Shown here piece after piece: positions 1-5,595 of a DNA stretch of 5,595 nt. Numbering within the stretch: the stretch's first letter is position 1; each line of letters opens with the position of its first letter. Under the pieces are notes generated by a model, which saw only the letters and a list, made by a program, of their open reading frames with translations, had not been told where the DNA came from and made no database searches. The position numbers and the translations under genes were made by a program. The stretch is taken from assembly GCA_944321005.1 (NCBI GenBank), contig CALUJT010000148.1:1-5595 (forward strand), written 5' to 3'. The DNA comes from an uncultured Atopobiaceae bacterium (lineage in GTDB: Bacteria > Actinomycetota > Coriobacteriia > Coriobacteriales > Atopobiaceae).

Positions 1-269
1 GGGCGCACGTGGAGAAGGACGGGCGCGAGGTCGCGCTCTCCGCCCTGGAGTACCGCCTGCTGCTCCTCTTTGCCAAGAACGCCGGGCGCCTGGTGACGCG
101 CGACATGATGCGCGAGGCCCTCTGGGACGACGCCGGCGCCTACGTTGAGGAGAACACGCTCTCCGTCTACATCAAGCGCCTGCGCGACAAGCTCGAGGAC
201 GACCCTGCCGAGCCCTCCCTCATAGTCACCGTGCGGGGCCTGGGCTACCGCGCGGGCGGCGGGGAGTAG
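1..269 (+). CDS. OmpR/PhoB-family response regulator, C-terminal DNA-binding domain (5' partial)
   Basis: This is the end of a two-component response regulator, read in frame from base 3. The phosphoacceptor receiver domain lies upstream of the window. The visible part of about 88 residues is a winged-helix Trans_reg_C domain. It shows the helix-1 motif LSALEYRLLLLF, the stretch TRDMMREALWD, the recognition helix NTLSVYIKRLRDKL and the C-terminal wing TVRGLGYR. These are standard signatures of OmpR-type regulators, which bind as dimers to short repeated half-sites. The stop (267-269) is 14 bases before the GTG of the kinase gene, so the two are almost certainly co-transcribed partners. The downstream transporter promoter carries repeated 7-bp half-sites and is the natural target. 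Family assignment is secure. Assignment to a Bce-like, Vnc-like or other subgroup is inferred from context only. Confidence 0.95.
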   Translation, partial: AHVEKDGREVALSALEYRLLLLFAKNAGRLVTRDMMREALWDDAGAYVEENTLSVYIKRLRDKLEDDPAEPSLIVTVRGLGYRAGGGE

Positions 270-283
270 GGGGCGAGAAGAAC

Positions 284-1333
284 GTGCTCCTGCGCAACCG
301 CGAGGTCAGAAGGACGGTCGCGGCCTCGGCCGTCGTCGGTGCCGCAGGCGCCGCCTGCGCGTGGCGCCTGGCGGGGCCGGTGTCCGCGGCGTGCGTCGCG
401 GGCACGACGTGCGCGCTCATTGCCGTGTGGCTCGTAGCTACGCGGGCGCGCTACCGTGCGCTCGCGCGTCTGGCGGCGCAGGTGGACGACATCCTCCACG
501 GCTCGCGCGACGTGAGCCTCGAGCGCATGCGCGAGGGCGAGCTTGCCATCCTGGCCTCGGAGCTCGACAAGATGCGCAGCCGGCTCACCCTTGCCAACGA
601 GGACCTCGAGCACGAGAGAAACGCGCTCGCGGACGCCCTGGCGGACATATCCCACCAGCTCAAGACGCCGCTCACCTCGCTCGCCCTCATGACCTCGCTC
701 GTGCGGCGCGACCTCGTGGCCGCAGGCGCGCACGAGGCGGAGGTCGCGCGGCTGCGCACGATGGAGCGGCTCGAGGACCGCGTGGAGTGGCTCGTGGCGA
801 GCCTGCTCAAGCTCGCGCGCATCGACGCGGGCGTGGTGAGCTTCGTGCGCGCACGCGTTGGGGGCGCCGAGCTCGTGGCGCGGGCGGCCGAGCCGCTTGC
901 TGTGGCCTTCGACCTCGCGGACGTTCGGCTGGTGGTGGACGCGGCACCCGGGGCCGGGTTCGAGGGGGACCTCTCCTGGACCGCCGAGGCTCTGGAGAAC
1001 GTGCTCAAGAACTGCCTCGAGCACACCCCAGCGGGCGGCGAGGTGCGCGTGAGCTGCGCCGAGGACGCGCTGGCCTTCCGGCTCTGCGTGGAGGACACCG
1101 GGCCCGGCATCGCTCCGGAGGACCTGCCGCACGTCTTCGAGCGCTTCTATCGCGGGGGCAAGGGGAACGCACAATCCGCGGATGCGGGCTCCGAGGTGGA
1201 CCCCGCGGGCGTGGGCATCGGGCTCGCGCTGGCACGAAGCCTCGTCACGGCTCAGGGCGGCTCCATACGCGCCGGCAACGCCGCGAGCGGCGGGGCACGC
1301 TTCGACGTCGTCTTCTTCAAGGCCGTGGTGTAG
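284..1333 (+). CDS. Sensor histidine kinase, two membrane helices, little extracellular loop
   Basis: This 349-aa membrane kinase would autophosphorylate a histidine and pass the phosphate to the regulator encoded just upstream. Residues about 11-27 and 33-53 are hydrophobic helices separated by only about five residues, so there is no extracellular sensor domain. This resembles intramembrane-sensing kinases that work with ABC transporters. A linker and coiled coil (about 54-115) lead to the H-box DISHQLKTPL with phosphoacceptor His124. The catalytic domain follows: N-box around Asn243 (LKNCLEHTP), G1 box DTGPGI (271-276), F-box FERFYR (285-290) and G2 box GVGIGLALAR (309-318). All boxes look intact. 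The residue after the histidine is Gln rather than the common Glu/Asp. The GTG start is preferred because it retains the first helix and has AGGGGG at 268-273, ten bases upstream. The activating signal is unknown. Confidence 0.95.
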   Translation: MLLRNREVRRTVAASAVVGAAGAACAWRLAGPVSAACVAGTTCALIAVWLVATRARYRALARLAAQVDDILHGSRDVSLERMREGELAILASELDKMRSRLTLANEDLEHERNALADALADISHQLKTPLTSLALMTSLVRRDLVAAGAHEAEVARLRTMERLEDRVEWLVASLLKLARIDAGVVSFVRARVGGAELVARAAEPLAVAFDLADVRLVVDAAPGAGFEGDLSWTAEALENVLKNCLEHTPAGGEVRVSCAEDALAFRLCVEDTGPGIAPEDLPHVFERFYRGGKGNAQSADAGSEVDPAGVGIGLALARSLVTAQGGSIRAGNAASGGARFDVVFFKAVV

Positions 1334-1343
1334 GCGCCGGATG

Positions 1344-1364
1344 ACCGGGCCGCCGGTTCTTCTC
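1344..1364 (+). terminator. Possible weak terminator after the kinase gene
   Basis: ACCGG (1344-1348) and CCGGT (1353-1357) can form a short hairpin with a GCCG loop, followed by the pyrimidine run TTCTTCTC. It starts 11 bases after the kinase stop. The stem is only 5 bp and the T run is interrupted, so this may be chance in GC-rich DNA. If real, it would separate the regulatory gene pair from the transporter operon. Confidence 0.25.
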
Positions 1365-1377
1365 GGCAGCACCTCTC

Positions 1378-1406
1378 GGTGACGAATCCGTCACCCGCGC
1401 GTCACG
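1378..1406 (+). promoter_or_regulatory. Putative response-regulator operator, three 7-bp half-sites (7-4-7-4-7)
   Basis: GGTGACG (1378-1384), a 4-base spacer, CGTCACC (1389-1395), another 4-base spacer, then CGTCACG (1400-1406). The first two half-sites form a perfect inverted repeat. The second and third are direct repeats with an 11-bp period, close to one helical turn, differing only in the last base. OmpR-family regulators bind such repeats in tandem, and regulators of Bce-type transporters are known for inverted-repeat sites. The block lies upstream of a -10 box that lacks a recognisable -35. This is the layout expected for an activator-dependent promoter driven by the adjacent regulator. 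The repeats are seen directly; their function is inferred. Confidence 0.6.
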
Positions 1407-1431
1407 GCCGCGCAGCCGCCCTCCCCCATCA

Positions 1432-1437
1432 TAGAAT
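1432..1437 (+). promoter_or_regulatory. Putative -10 box of the transporter operon promoter
   Basis: TAGAAT differs from the TATAAT consensus at one base and sits in one of the few AT-rich patches of the gap. The bases at the expected -35 position, about 1409-1414 (CGCGCA), do not resemble TTGACA. Initiation therefore probably depends on an activator bound at 1378-1406. A start site near 1444 would give a leader of about 18 bases. Confidence 0.5.
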
Positions 1438-1451
1438 TGACGAGAAGAACG

Positions 1452-1457
1452 AGGAGG
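1452..1457 (+). promoter_or_regulatory. Shine-Dalgarno sequence of the ABC ATPase gene
   Basis: AGGAGG is a full-consensus ribosome binding site four bases before the ATG at 1462. It fixes that start, and it is stronger than anything in front of the other genes here. Confidence 0.85.
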
Positions 1458-1461
1458 CAGC

Positions 1462-2142
1462 ATGGACATCCTGCAGATTGAGCACCTCACCAAGACCTAC
1501 GGCAGCGGCGACACCGCCGTGCGCGCGCTCGACGACGTGAGCTTCTCCGTCGGGGCGGGCGAGTTCGTGGCGATCATCGGAAGCTCGGGCTCCGGCAAGT
1601 CCACGCTGCTCCACATGATGGGCGGGGTGGACCGCCCCACGTCCGGCACCGTGAGGCTCAACGGCGAGGACGTCTTCAAGCGCACTGACGAGCAGCTCGC
1701 GGTCTTCCGCAGGCGCGAGGTGGGGCTGGTGTACCAGTTCTACAACCTCGTGCCCGTCCTCGACGTGGTGGAGAACATGTGCCTGCCCGTCCTCATGGAC
1801 GGCCGGGCCGTCAACGAGAGGCGCCTGACCAACATGCTCCACGTGCTCGGCCTCGAGGGGCGCGAGCACCACCTCCCCAACCAGCTCTCCGGCGGCCAGC
1901 AGCAGCGCGTGGCCATCGGGCGAGCCCTCATGAACGCGCCGGCCGTGGTGCTGGCGGACGAGCCCACCGGCAACCTCGACTCCAGGAACTCGGCCGAGAT
2001 CATGCGCCTGCTGCGAAAGTCCAACAAGGAGCTCGGGCAGACCCTCGTCGTGATAACGCACGACGAGGACATCGCGCTCACGGCCGACCGCGTGATCGCC
2101 CTCGAGGACGGGCGCATCGCCTCCGACACGAGGGTGCGCTAG
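1462..2142 (+). CDS. ABC transporter ATP-binding protein (MacB/LolD/BceA-type)
   Basis: This complete 226-aa cytoplasmic ATPase powers the permeases encoded after it. All nucleotide-binding motifs are present: Walker A GSSGSGKST (40-48), Q-loop Gln92 in VYQFYNLVP, signature LSGGQQQRV (142-150), Walker B VVLADEP (162-168) with catalytic Glu167, D-loop NLDS (171-174) and switch His200. The wording DEPTGNLDS and the short length are typical of the group that serves FtsX-like permeases in mechanotransmission, lipoprotein release or antimicrobial-peptide resistance. It is the first gene of the putative regulated operon. Its TAG stop lies two bases before the ATG of the first permease, which suggests translational coupling. 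The class assignment is firm; the transported substrate is unknown. Confidence 0.96.
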   Translation: MDILQIEHLTKTYGSGDTAVRALDDVSFSVGAGEFVAIIGSSGSGKSTLLHMMGGVDRPTSGTVRLNGEDVFKRTDEQLAVFRRREVGLVYQFYNLVPVLDVVENMCLPVLMDGRAVNERRLTNMLHVLGLEGREHHLPNQLSGGQQQRVAIGRALMNAPAVVLADEPTGNLDSRNSAEIMRLLRKSNKELGQTLVVITHDEDIALTADRVIALEDGRIASDTRVR

Positions 2143-2144
2143 CC

Positions 2145-5075
2145 ATGGCGGCGCATGAACTTGACAGGGGGACAGTCCCTTTGTCAAGCGTGTTCGTGAG
2201 GTACACGCTGAGGTCGCTGGCGGCAAACCGGGTGCGGACGGCGGTCACGGTAGTGGGTGTTGCGCTGGCAACGGGGCTGCTCGCCGCGGTGCTCGTGAGC
2301 GTGACGAGCCTGCGCGCGGCGCTCATAGCCCAGTCGTGCGCCTCGGGCGGCGTCTGGCAGGCCGGCTTCACCTACGAGGACCCCGAAACGGTCGACGCGC
2401 TGCGCGCCGCCACGGGCGAACACCTCGACCGGCTCGCGCTGCGCCGCGACCTCGGCGCCGCCGCGCTCAGCGCCGAGAGCGCCGAGGAGTCCGGCACGTA
2501 CCTTGGCGTGCTCTCCCTGCCCGAGGAGCAGGCGGGCACCGCGCGCTCGGCCGGCGACGACCAGTACTCCCTCATCCCCGACCCCACCGTGGCCGAGGGG
2601 CGCCTCCCCGAGCGCGCGGGAGAGATAGCGCTGCCCACGTATCTTCAGGGGGCCGAGCTCACTGCCGGCCCCTCCCAGATCGCCGGCGTCGAGGCGGGCG
2701 CCGTCTCCGAGGGGCCGCTCGAGGTGGGCTCCGTGGTCACGCTCGCGCTCGGGCAGCGCCATGACGGCATGGACCCCGCCCACCGCTGGCACTCCGGCGC
2801 CTCTCCGATGGACGGCGAGACGTTCTCCGACGTCGGCGAGCCGCGCGCCTACACCGTGGTCGGCTTCGTCGAGACGGACTACGAGACCGGCAACGCCGCC
2901 TTCGTCTGCTACGACGAGCCCACCGCGACCGCCTCCGGCAAGGCTGCCGGCACCGCGTACTTCTCGACCACCGGCTACGCGAGCGCGGGCCAGATCGGCG
3001 ACGCCATCATTTCCGCCGGCGTCGACTCGTGGAGCTACAACACGACGCTTCTCATCTACCAGGGCCTCGACCGGGGTCGCGCCATCATCGACTCGCTCGC
3101 GCAGATCGCCGCGGTGCTCGCCGTCGTGATCATGGTGGCCGCCGTCTCGCTCATCTCGGGCGCCTTCACCATCTCCATCTCCGAGCGCACGCGCCAGTTC
3201 GGCCTGCTCTCGTCTCTCGGCGCGTCGCGCCGCCAGCTGAGAAGGACCGTCCTCGCGGAGGCCGCGATCCTCGGGCTCGTGGGCATCCCGCTGGGGCTCG
3301 CGCTCGGCGTGGGCGGGGCCGCCGTCGCCTTTGCCGTCACGGCCGACGGCTGGACGGCGATGCTGCGGGAGACGACCTCGGTGAGCCTGGTCGTGGCGCC
3401 CGCCGACCTCGCGCTCGCCATCGGGCTCTCGGCGGTCACGCTGCTCGCGAGCGCCCTCGCGCCTGCCCTGCGCGCGAGCCGGGTCTCTGCCGTCGACGCC
3501 ATCCGCTCCTCCGCGGACGTCCGGCCGAGCCGTCGCCTGCGCCGCGTCTTCGCGCGACGCCGCACCGCCCTGGACGACCTCTCCGCCGACCGTCGCCGGC
3601 CCCGCGGCCTCGCGGCGCGCCTCGGAGGTATGCCGGCGTTTCTCGCCCGGCGAACGCTCGCCGTCTCCGCCGGCAAGCAGCGGGTCTCCGTAATCGCGCT
3701 CGCCGTCTCCGTGGCGCTGCTCGTAACCGCGGGCCTCGTGAGCGACTACCTCCACGGCGCCACGGGCTACATCGACACGGGCACGGCGGACCTCAGGGTA
3801 AACCTCTTCGCCGAGACGGACGACGACTACCTCCCCTTCGGCGACCTCGTGGCGCAGACCAACACGCTCGCAGGGCGCGCCGAGCAGGTCGCCGGCGTGT
3901 CGGAGACGAGCGTCACCTCGCAGGGCTCCGTGGCGTTTCGCCTCGACGCCGCCGGCGTGGACGCGGATGCCCTCGAGACCTTCATGCAGGAGAGCCCCTA
4001 CGGCGCGTACTACCTCGACGCCGCAGGCTACGGATCCGCTCATCTCGTGCTCCTCGACGACGCCACGTGGCACGCGCTCGCGGAGTCGCTCGGGCTCTCG
4101 GATGCCGAGAAGGACCCGGCCACGCTCTCGTGCGTCGTCCTCAACGCCGCCAACGTCTCCAACGATGAGACCTACGGCACGGTGCGTCCCTTCACGGGCG
4201 CGGCGGACACGATCGAGCTGCTCGCCAATCCCGAGAACAGGGCCTCCGACCAGTGGCTCGGGCCCGCGGGCGACGGCACCTTCGGCCTCGTCACCATGGA
4301 CGACGACACGATGGAGACCGTCGTGGCCGTGCCGGCGGACGAGCTGGGAATGGCCGCCGTCGCTCAGGTGCACGTGGCCGCCTACGCGGAGGGGCTCGGC
4401 GACGCCGCGCCCTTCTCGGCGGACGACCTGGGCGCCAACGCCCCCAATGTCATCATGCCCGCGCGCGCCGTGGCGGCGAGCGGCGCCGCCGAGACCGTGC
4501 GCCAGGGGATGTCCTCGAGCACGGTCTACGCGACGCTTGCGCCGGGCGCCGACGACGCCGAGACGCTCGACGCGCTGGAAGAGGCACTGGAGGACGTCGC
4601 GGACTATGGCTCCCTGGGCACGTACAACCTCGTGGAGCTGGCCCGCCAGAGCCGCGCGATGGAGCTCACCGTCAACGTGTTCCTCTACTGCTTCGTCGCG
4701 ATCACGCTTGCGATCTCCGTGGCAAACGTCTTCAACACCATCGCCTCCGGGCTCATGCTGCGCACGCGCGAGTTCGCGGCGCTGCAGTCCGCGGGCATGG
4801 GGCGGCGCGGCTTCCGGCGCATGATCGTGGCCGAGTGCTCCGACGTGGCCGTCAAGGGGCTCGTTGGCGGCGTGGTGCTGGCCACGCTCGTCAACTACGC
4901 GCTCTTCCAGGCGATGAGCGCCTCGATCTCCACGCTCGTGCTCGAGATGCCGTGGGGTCACGTGGCGCTGGCGTTTGCCGTGGTGGTGGCCGTGCTCGCC
5001 CTGAGCGCCGGCTACGCGCTGCGCAGGACGCACGCCATGAACCTCGTGGACGCCCTCAGATCGGACGTGATGTGA
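2145..5075 (+). CDS. Large FtsX/MacB-like ABC transporter permease, two modules (976 aa)
   Basis: The membrane subunit is predicted to have eight helices in a 1+3+1+3 pattern. TM1 is about residues 32-54, followed by an extracellular domain of about 260 aa. TM2-4 span about 318-445 and include the cytoplasmic motif SERTRQFGLLSSLGAS (346-361), typical of FtsX-like permeases and thought to contact the ATPase. An Arg-rich cytoplasmic linker (about 455-500) leads to a second module. This has TM5 at about 514-535, a second extracellular domain of about 305 aa, and TM6-8 at about 843-960 with the matching motif RTREFAALQSAGMG. The two modules look like an internal duplication: FLARRTLAV before TM5 echoes FVRYTLRSL before TM1. 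The ATG at 2145 is chosen because it follows the ATPase stop by two bases and has GAGGG at 2130-2134. The GTG at 2190 (MFVRY...) is a realistic alternative that would leave the palindrome untranslated. Substrate unknown, perhaps an amphipathic peptide or lipid. Confidence 0.92.
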   Translation: MAAHELDRGTVPLSSVFVRYTLRSLAANRVRTAVTVVGVALATGLLAAVLVSVTSLRAALIAQSCASGGVWQAGFTYEDPETVDALRAATGEHLDRLALRRDLGAAALSAESAEESGTYLGVLSLPEEQAGTARSAGDDQYSLIPDPTVAEGRLPERAGEIALPTYLQGAELTAGPSQIAGVEAGAVSEGPLEVGSVVTLALGQRHDGMDPAHRWHSGASPMDGETFSDVGEPRAYTVVGFVETDYETGNAAFVCYDEPTATASGKAAGTAYFSTTGYASAGQIGDAIISAGVDSWSYNTTLLIYQGLDRGRAIIDSLAQIAAVLAVVIMVAAVSLISGAFTISISERTRQFGLLSSLGASRRQLRRTVLAEAAILGLVGIPLGLALGVGGAAVAFAVTADGWTAMLRETTSVSLVVAPADLALAIGLSAVTLLASALAPALRASRVSAVDAIRSSADVRPSRRLRRVFARRRTALDDLSADRRRPRGLAARLGGMPAFLARRTLAVSAGKQRVSVIALAVSVALLVTAGLVSDYLHGATGYIDTGTADLRVNLFAETDDDYLPFGDLVAQTNTLAGRAEQVAGVSETSVTSQGSVAFRLDAAGVDADALETFMQESPYGAYYLDAAGYGSAHLVLLDDATWHALAESLGLSDAEKDPATLSCVVLNAANVSNDETYGTVRPFTGAADTIELLANPENRASDQWLGPAGDGTFGLVTMDDDTMETVVAVPADELGMAAVAQVHVAAYAEGLGDAAPFSADDLGANAPNVIMPARAVAASGAAETVRQGMSSSTVYATLAPGADDAETLDALEEALEDVADYGSLGTYNLVELARQSRAMELTVNVFLYCFVAITLAISVANVFNTIASGLMLRTREFAALQSAGMGRRGFRRMIVAECSDVAVKGLVGGVVLATLVNYALFQAMSASISTLVLEMPWGHVALAFAVVVAVLALSAGYALRRTHAMNLVDALRSDVM
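2160..2188. repeat. REP-like palindrome, copy 1, inside the start of permease 1
   Basis: An imperfect palindrome whose arms begin CTTGACA and end TGTCAAG, with GGGAC and GTCCC closer to the centre. In RNA it can fold into one hairpin in which only the 3-base tip is unpaired and two pairs are G-U. If the ATG at 2145 is used, it encodes residues ELDRGTVPLSS in frame. If the GTG at 2190 is used, the hairpin ends one base before the start codon. A related copy in the opposite orientation is at 5093-5121. It resembles small intergenic REP-type repeats, but family membership is not established here. Confidence 0.8.
2190..2251 (+). repeat. 62-bp exact repeat, copy 1 (N-terminal coding region of permease 1)
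   Basis: These 62 bases are identical to 5123-5184 and encode VFVRYTLRSLAANRVRTAV and the start of the next codons, that is the cytoplasmic N-terminus and entry to TM1. No synonymous difference occurs within the block. The next 69 or so bases differ at about 17 positions, including six silent changes. The sharp edge suggests recent gene conversion or nucleotide-level constraint. Confidence 0.9.
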
Positions 5076-5595
5076 TGGGTGTCCGGCGGCAACTTGACAA
5101 AGGGACTGTCCCTCTGTCAAGTGTGTTCGTGAGGTACACGCTGAGGTCGCTGGCGGCAAACCGGGTGCGGACGGCGGTCACGGTGGCGGGCATCGCGCTG
5201 GCCACGGGCCTTCTCATGGCCGTGCTCGCCAGCGTGACGAGCCTGCAGGAGGGGCTCGCCAACCAGAGCCGCGAGACGGGCGGCGTCTGGCAGGTGGAGC
5301 TCCGGGAGACCGACGACGCCGAGCTGGCACGCCTGCGCGAGGCCGCAGGCGGAAGGCTCGACCGCCTGGCGACGCAGCGCGACCTCGGCGCCGCGCCCTT
5401 CTCGGCCGCCGACGCCGAGCGCTACGGAACCTACCTCTCCGTCCTGACGCTGCCCGAGGAGCAGGGCGGCACCGCGCGCTGCCGGGGCGACCTCGCCCAC
5501 GAGGTGAAGCCCTCCCCCGCCGTCTCGGAGGGCCGCCTCCCCGAGAGGGACGGCGAGATCGCGCTCACCTCCAACCTGCGCGACGTCGAGCTCAC
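5075..5595 (+). CDS. Second FtsX/MacB-like ABC permease, paralogue of the first (3' partial)
   Basis: The first 173 codons of a second permease, continuing past the window. The ATG overlaps the TGA of the preceding permease by one base (TGATG), an arrangement typical of translational coupling. The visible protein has an N-terminal segment ending QLDKGTVPLSS, then VFVRYTLRSLAANRVRTAV leading into TM1 (about residues 33-55), and the beginning of an extracellular domain. It aligns with permease 1 throughout, sharing GGVWQ, RDLGAA, LPEEQ, GTAR and EGRLPER, with moderate divergence after TM1. Tandem paralogous permeases behind one ATPase suggest a heteromeric transporter. The GTG at 5123 is an alternative start. 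Whether the gene is full length cannot be seen here. Confidence 0.9.
   Translation, partial: MGVRRQLDKGTVPLSSVFVRYTLRSLAANRVRTAVTVAGIALATGLLMAVLASVTSLQEGLANQSRETGGVWQVELRETDDAELARLREAAGGRLDRLATQRDLGAAPFSAADAERYGTYLSVLTLPEEQGGTARCRGDLAHEVKPSPAVSEGRLPERDGEIALTSNLRDVEL
5093..5121. repeat. REP-like palindrome, copy 2, inside the start of permease 2
   Basis: The same palindrome as at 2160-2188, also framed by C and G, but apparently inverted. Its inner 27 bases match the reverse complement of copy 1 at 26 positions and copy 1 directly at 23. Read in frame from the ATG at 5075 it gives QLDKGTVPLSS, nearly the same peptide as copy 1 because the sequence is almost self-complementary. In RNA it forms a hairpin with one A-C mismatch. 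Confidence 0.8.
5123..5184 (+). repeat. 62-bp exact repeat, copy 2 (N-terminal coding region of permease 2)
   Basis: Identical base for base to 2190-2251. The identity begins two bases after the palindrome and stops abruptly inside TM1, after which the two permease genes diverge at both silent and replacement sites. Confidence 0.9.

Noticed and set aside
245..1372. A 375-codon reverse-strand open frame opposite the kinase
   Set aside because: The forward frame has all histidine kinase boxes; the reverse translation is low-complexity and has no recognisable motif.
1779..2144. Extending permease 1 upstream to an ATG at 1779 within the ATPase gene
   Set aside because: That segment overlaps the ATPase in another frame and translates to an Arg/Pro/Ala-rich sequence. 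The ATG at 2145 is next to the ATPase stop and matches the arrangement of the second permease.
2160..2188. Palindrome as an intrinsic terminator after the ATPase gene
   Set aside because: There is no T run after the stem; the sequence continues GTGTTCGTGAGG. The element overlaps the start of the next gene, and terminating there would cut off the permeases.
2161..2189. TTGACA at the start of each palindrome looks like a perfect -35 box
   Set aside because: At 17-bp spacing the bases (TCAAGC in copy 1, TCAAGT in copy 2) do not resemble a -10 box. The TTGACA/TGTCAA pair is explained by the palindrome, and the site lies inside or directly against a coding start within an operon.
2184..5159. A 991-codon open frame on the reverse strand opposite permease 1
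   Set aside because: Very GC-rich coding DNA often leaves the opposite strand open. The translation is Arg/Gly/His-rich with no domain motifs or membrane segments, whereas the forward frame has clear FtsX-like modules.

Overview
The window looks chromosomal, from a very GC-rich, probably Gram-positive bacterium. Third codon positions are almost all G or C and GTG starts are used. The locus is the Bce/Vex-like type: a two-component system next to an ABC exporter with MacB/FtsX-like permeases. These features fit a high-GC actinobacterium, perhaps a gut Coriobacteriia member such as the Olsenella/Collinsella/Atopobium group. That placement is inferred from composition and gene content only.

All genes lie on the + strand. 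Positions 1-269 hold the C-terminal DNA-binding domain of an OmpR-family response regulator whose N-terminus is outside the window. A complete histidine kinase of 349 aa follows at 284-1333. It has two membrane helices and almost no extracellular loop, so it appears to lack a sensor domain of its own. A 128-bp gap (1334-1461) carries a compact regulatory region: three copies of a 7-bp half-site, CGTCACC/G, arranged 7-4-7-4-7. A good -10 box without a -35 box and a strong Shine-Dalgarno sequence follow. A complete ABC ATPase of the MacB/LolD/BceA class lies at 1462-2142. Next is a 976-aa permease (2145-5075) with two FtsX-type modules and two large extracellular domains. The start of a second, paralogous permease (5075 to the window end) follows.

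The likely working model is that the kinase reads out the transporter or a membrane-active compound and phosphorylates the regulator. The regulator then switches on the ATPase-permease-permease operon from the promoter at 1378-1437. The two permeases probably pair with an ATPase dimer to move or detach an amphipathic substrate such as a peptide or lipid. The substrate cannot be read from the sequence.

The most unusual feature is a 27-bp palindrome (29 bp with its flanking C/G) at the beginning of both permease genes. The second copy matches the reverse complement of the first at 26 of 27 bases, but matches it directly at only 23 of 27. Both copies are read in frame as an N-terminal extension, LD(R/K)GTVPLSS. 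A 62-bp stretch identical in the two genes, including all synonymous sites, starts two bases after each palindrome. It is followed at once by sequence that differs at about a quarter of its bases. This suggests a REP-like element at the gene starts combined with local gene conversion, or a nucleotide-level function there.
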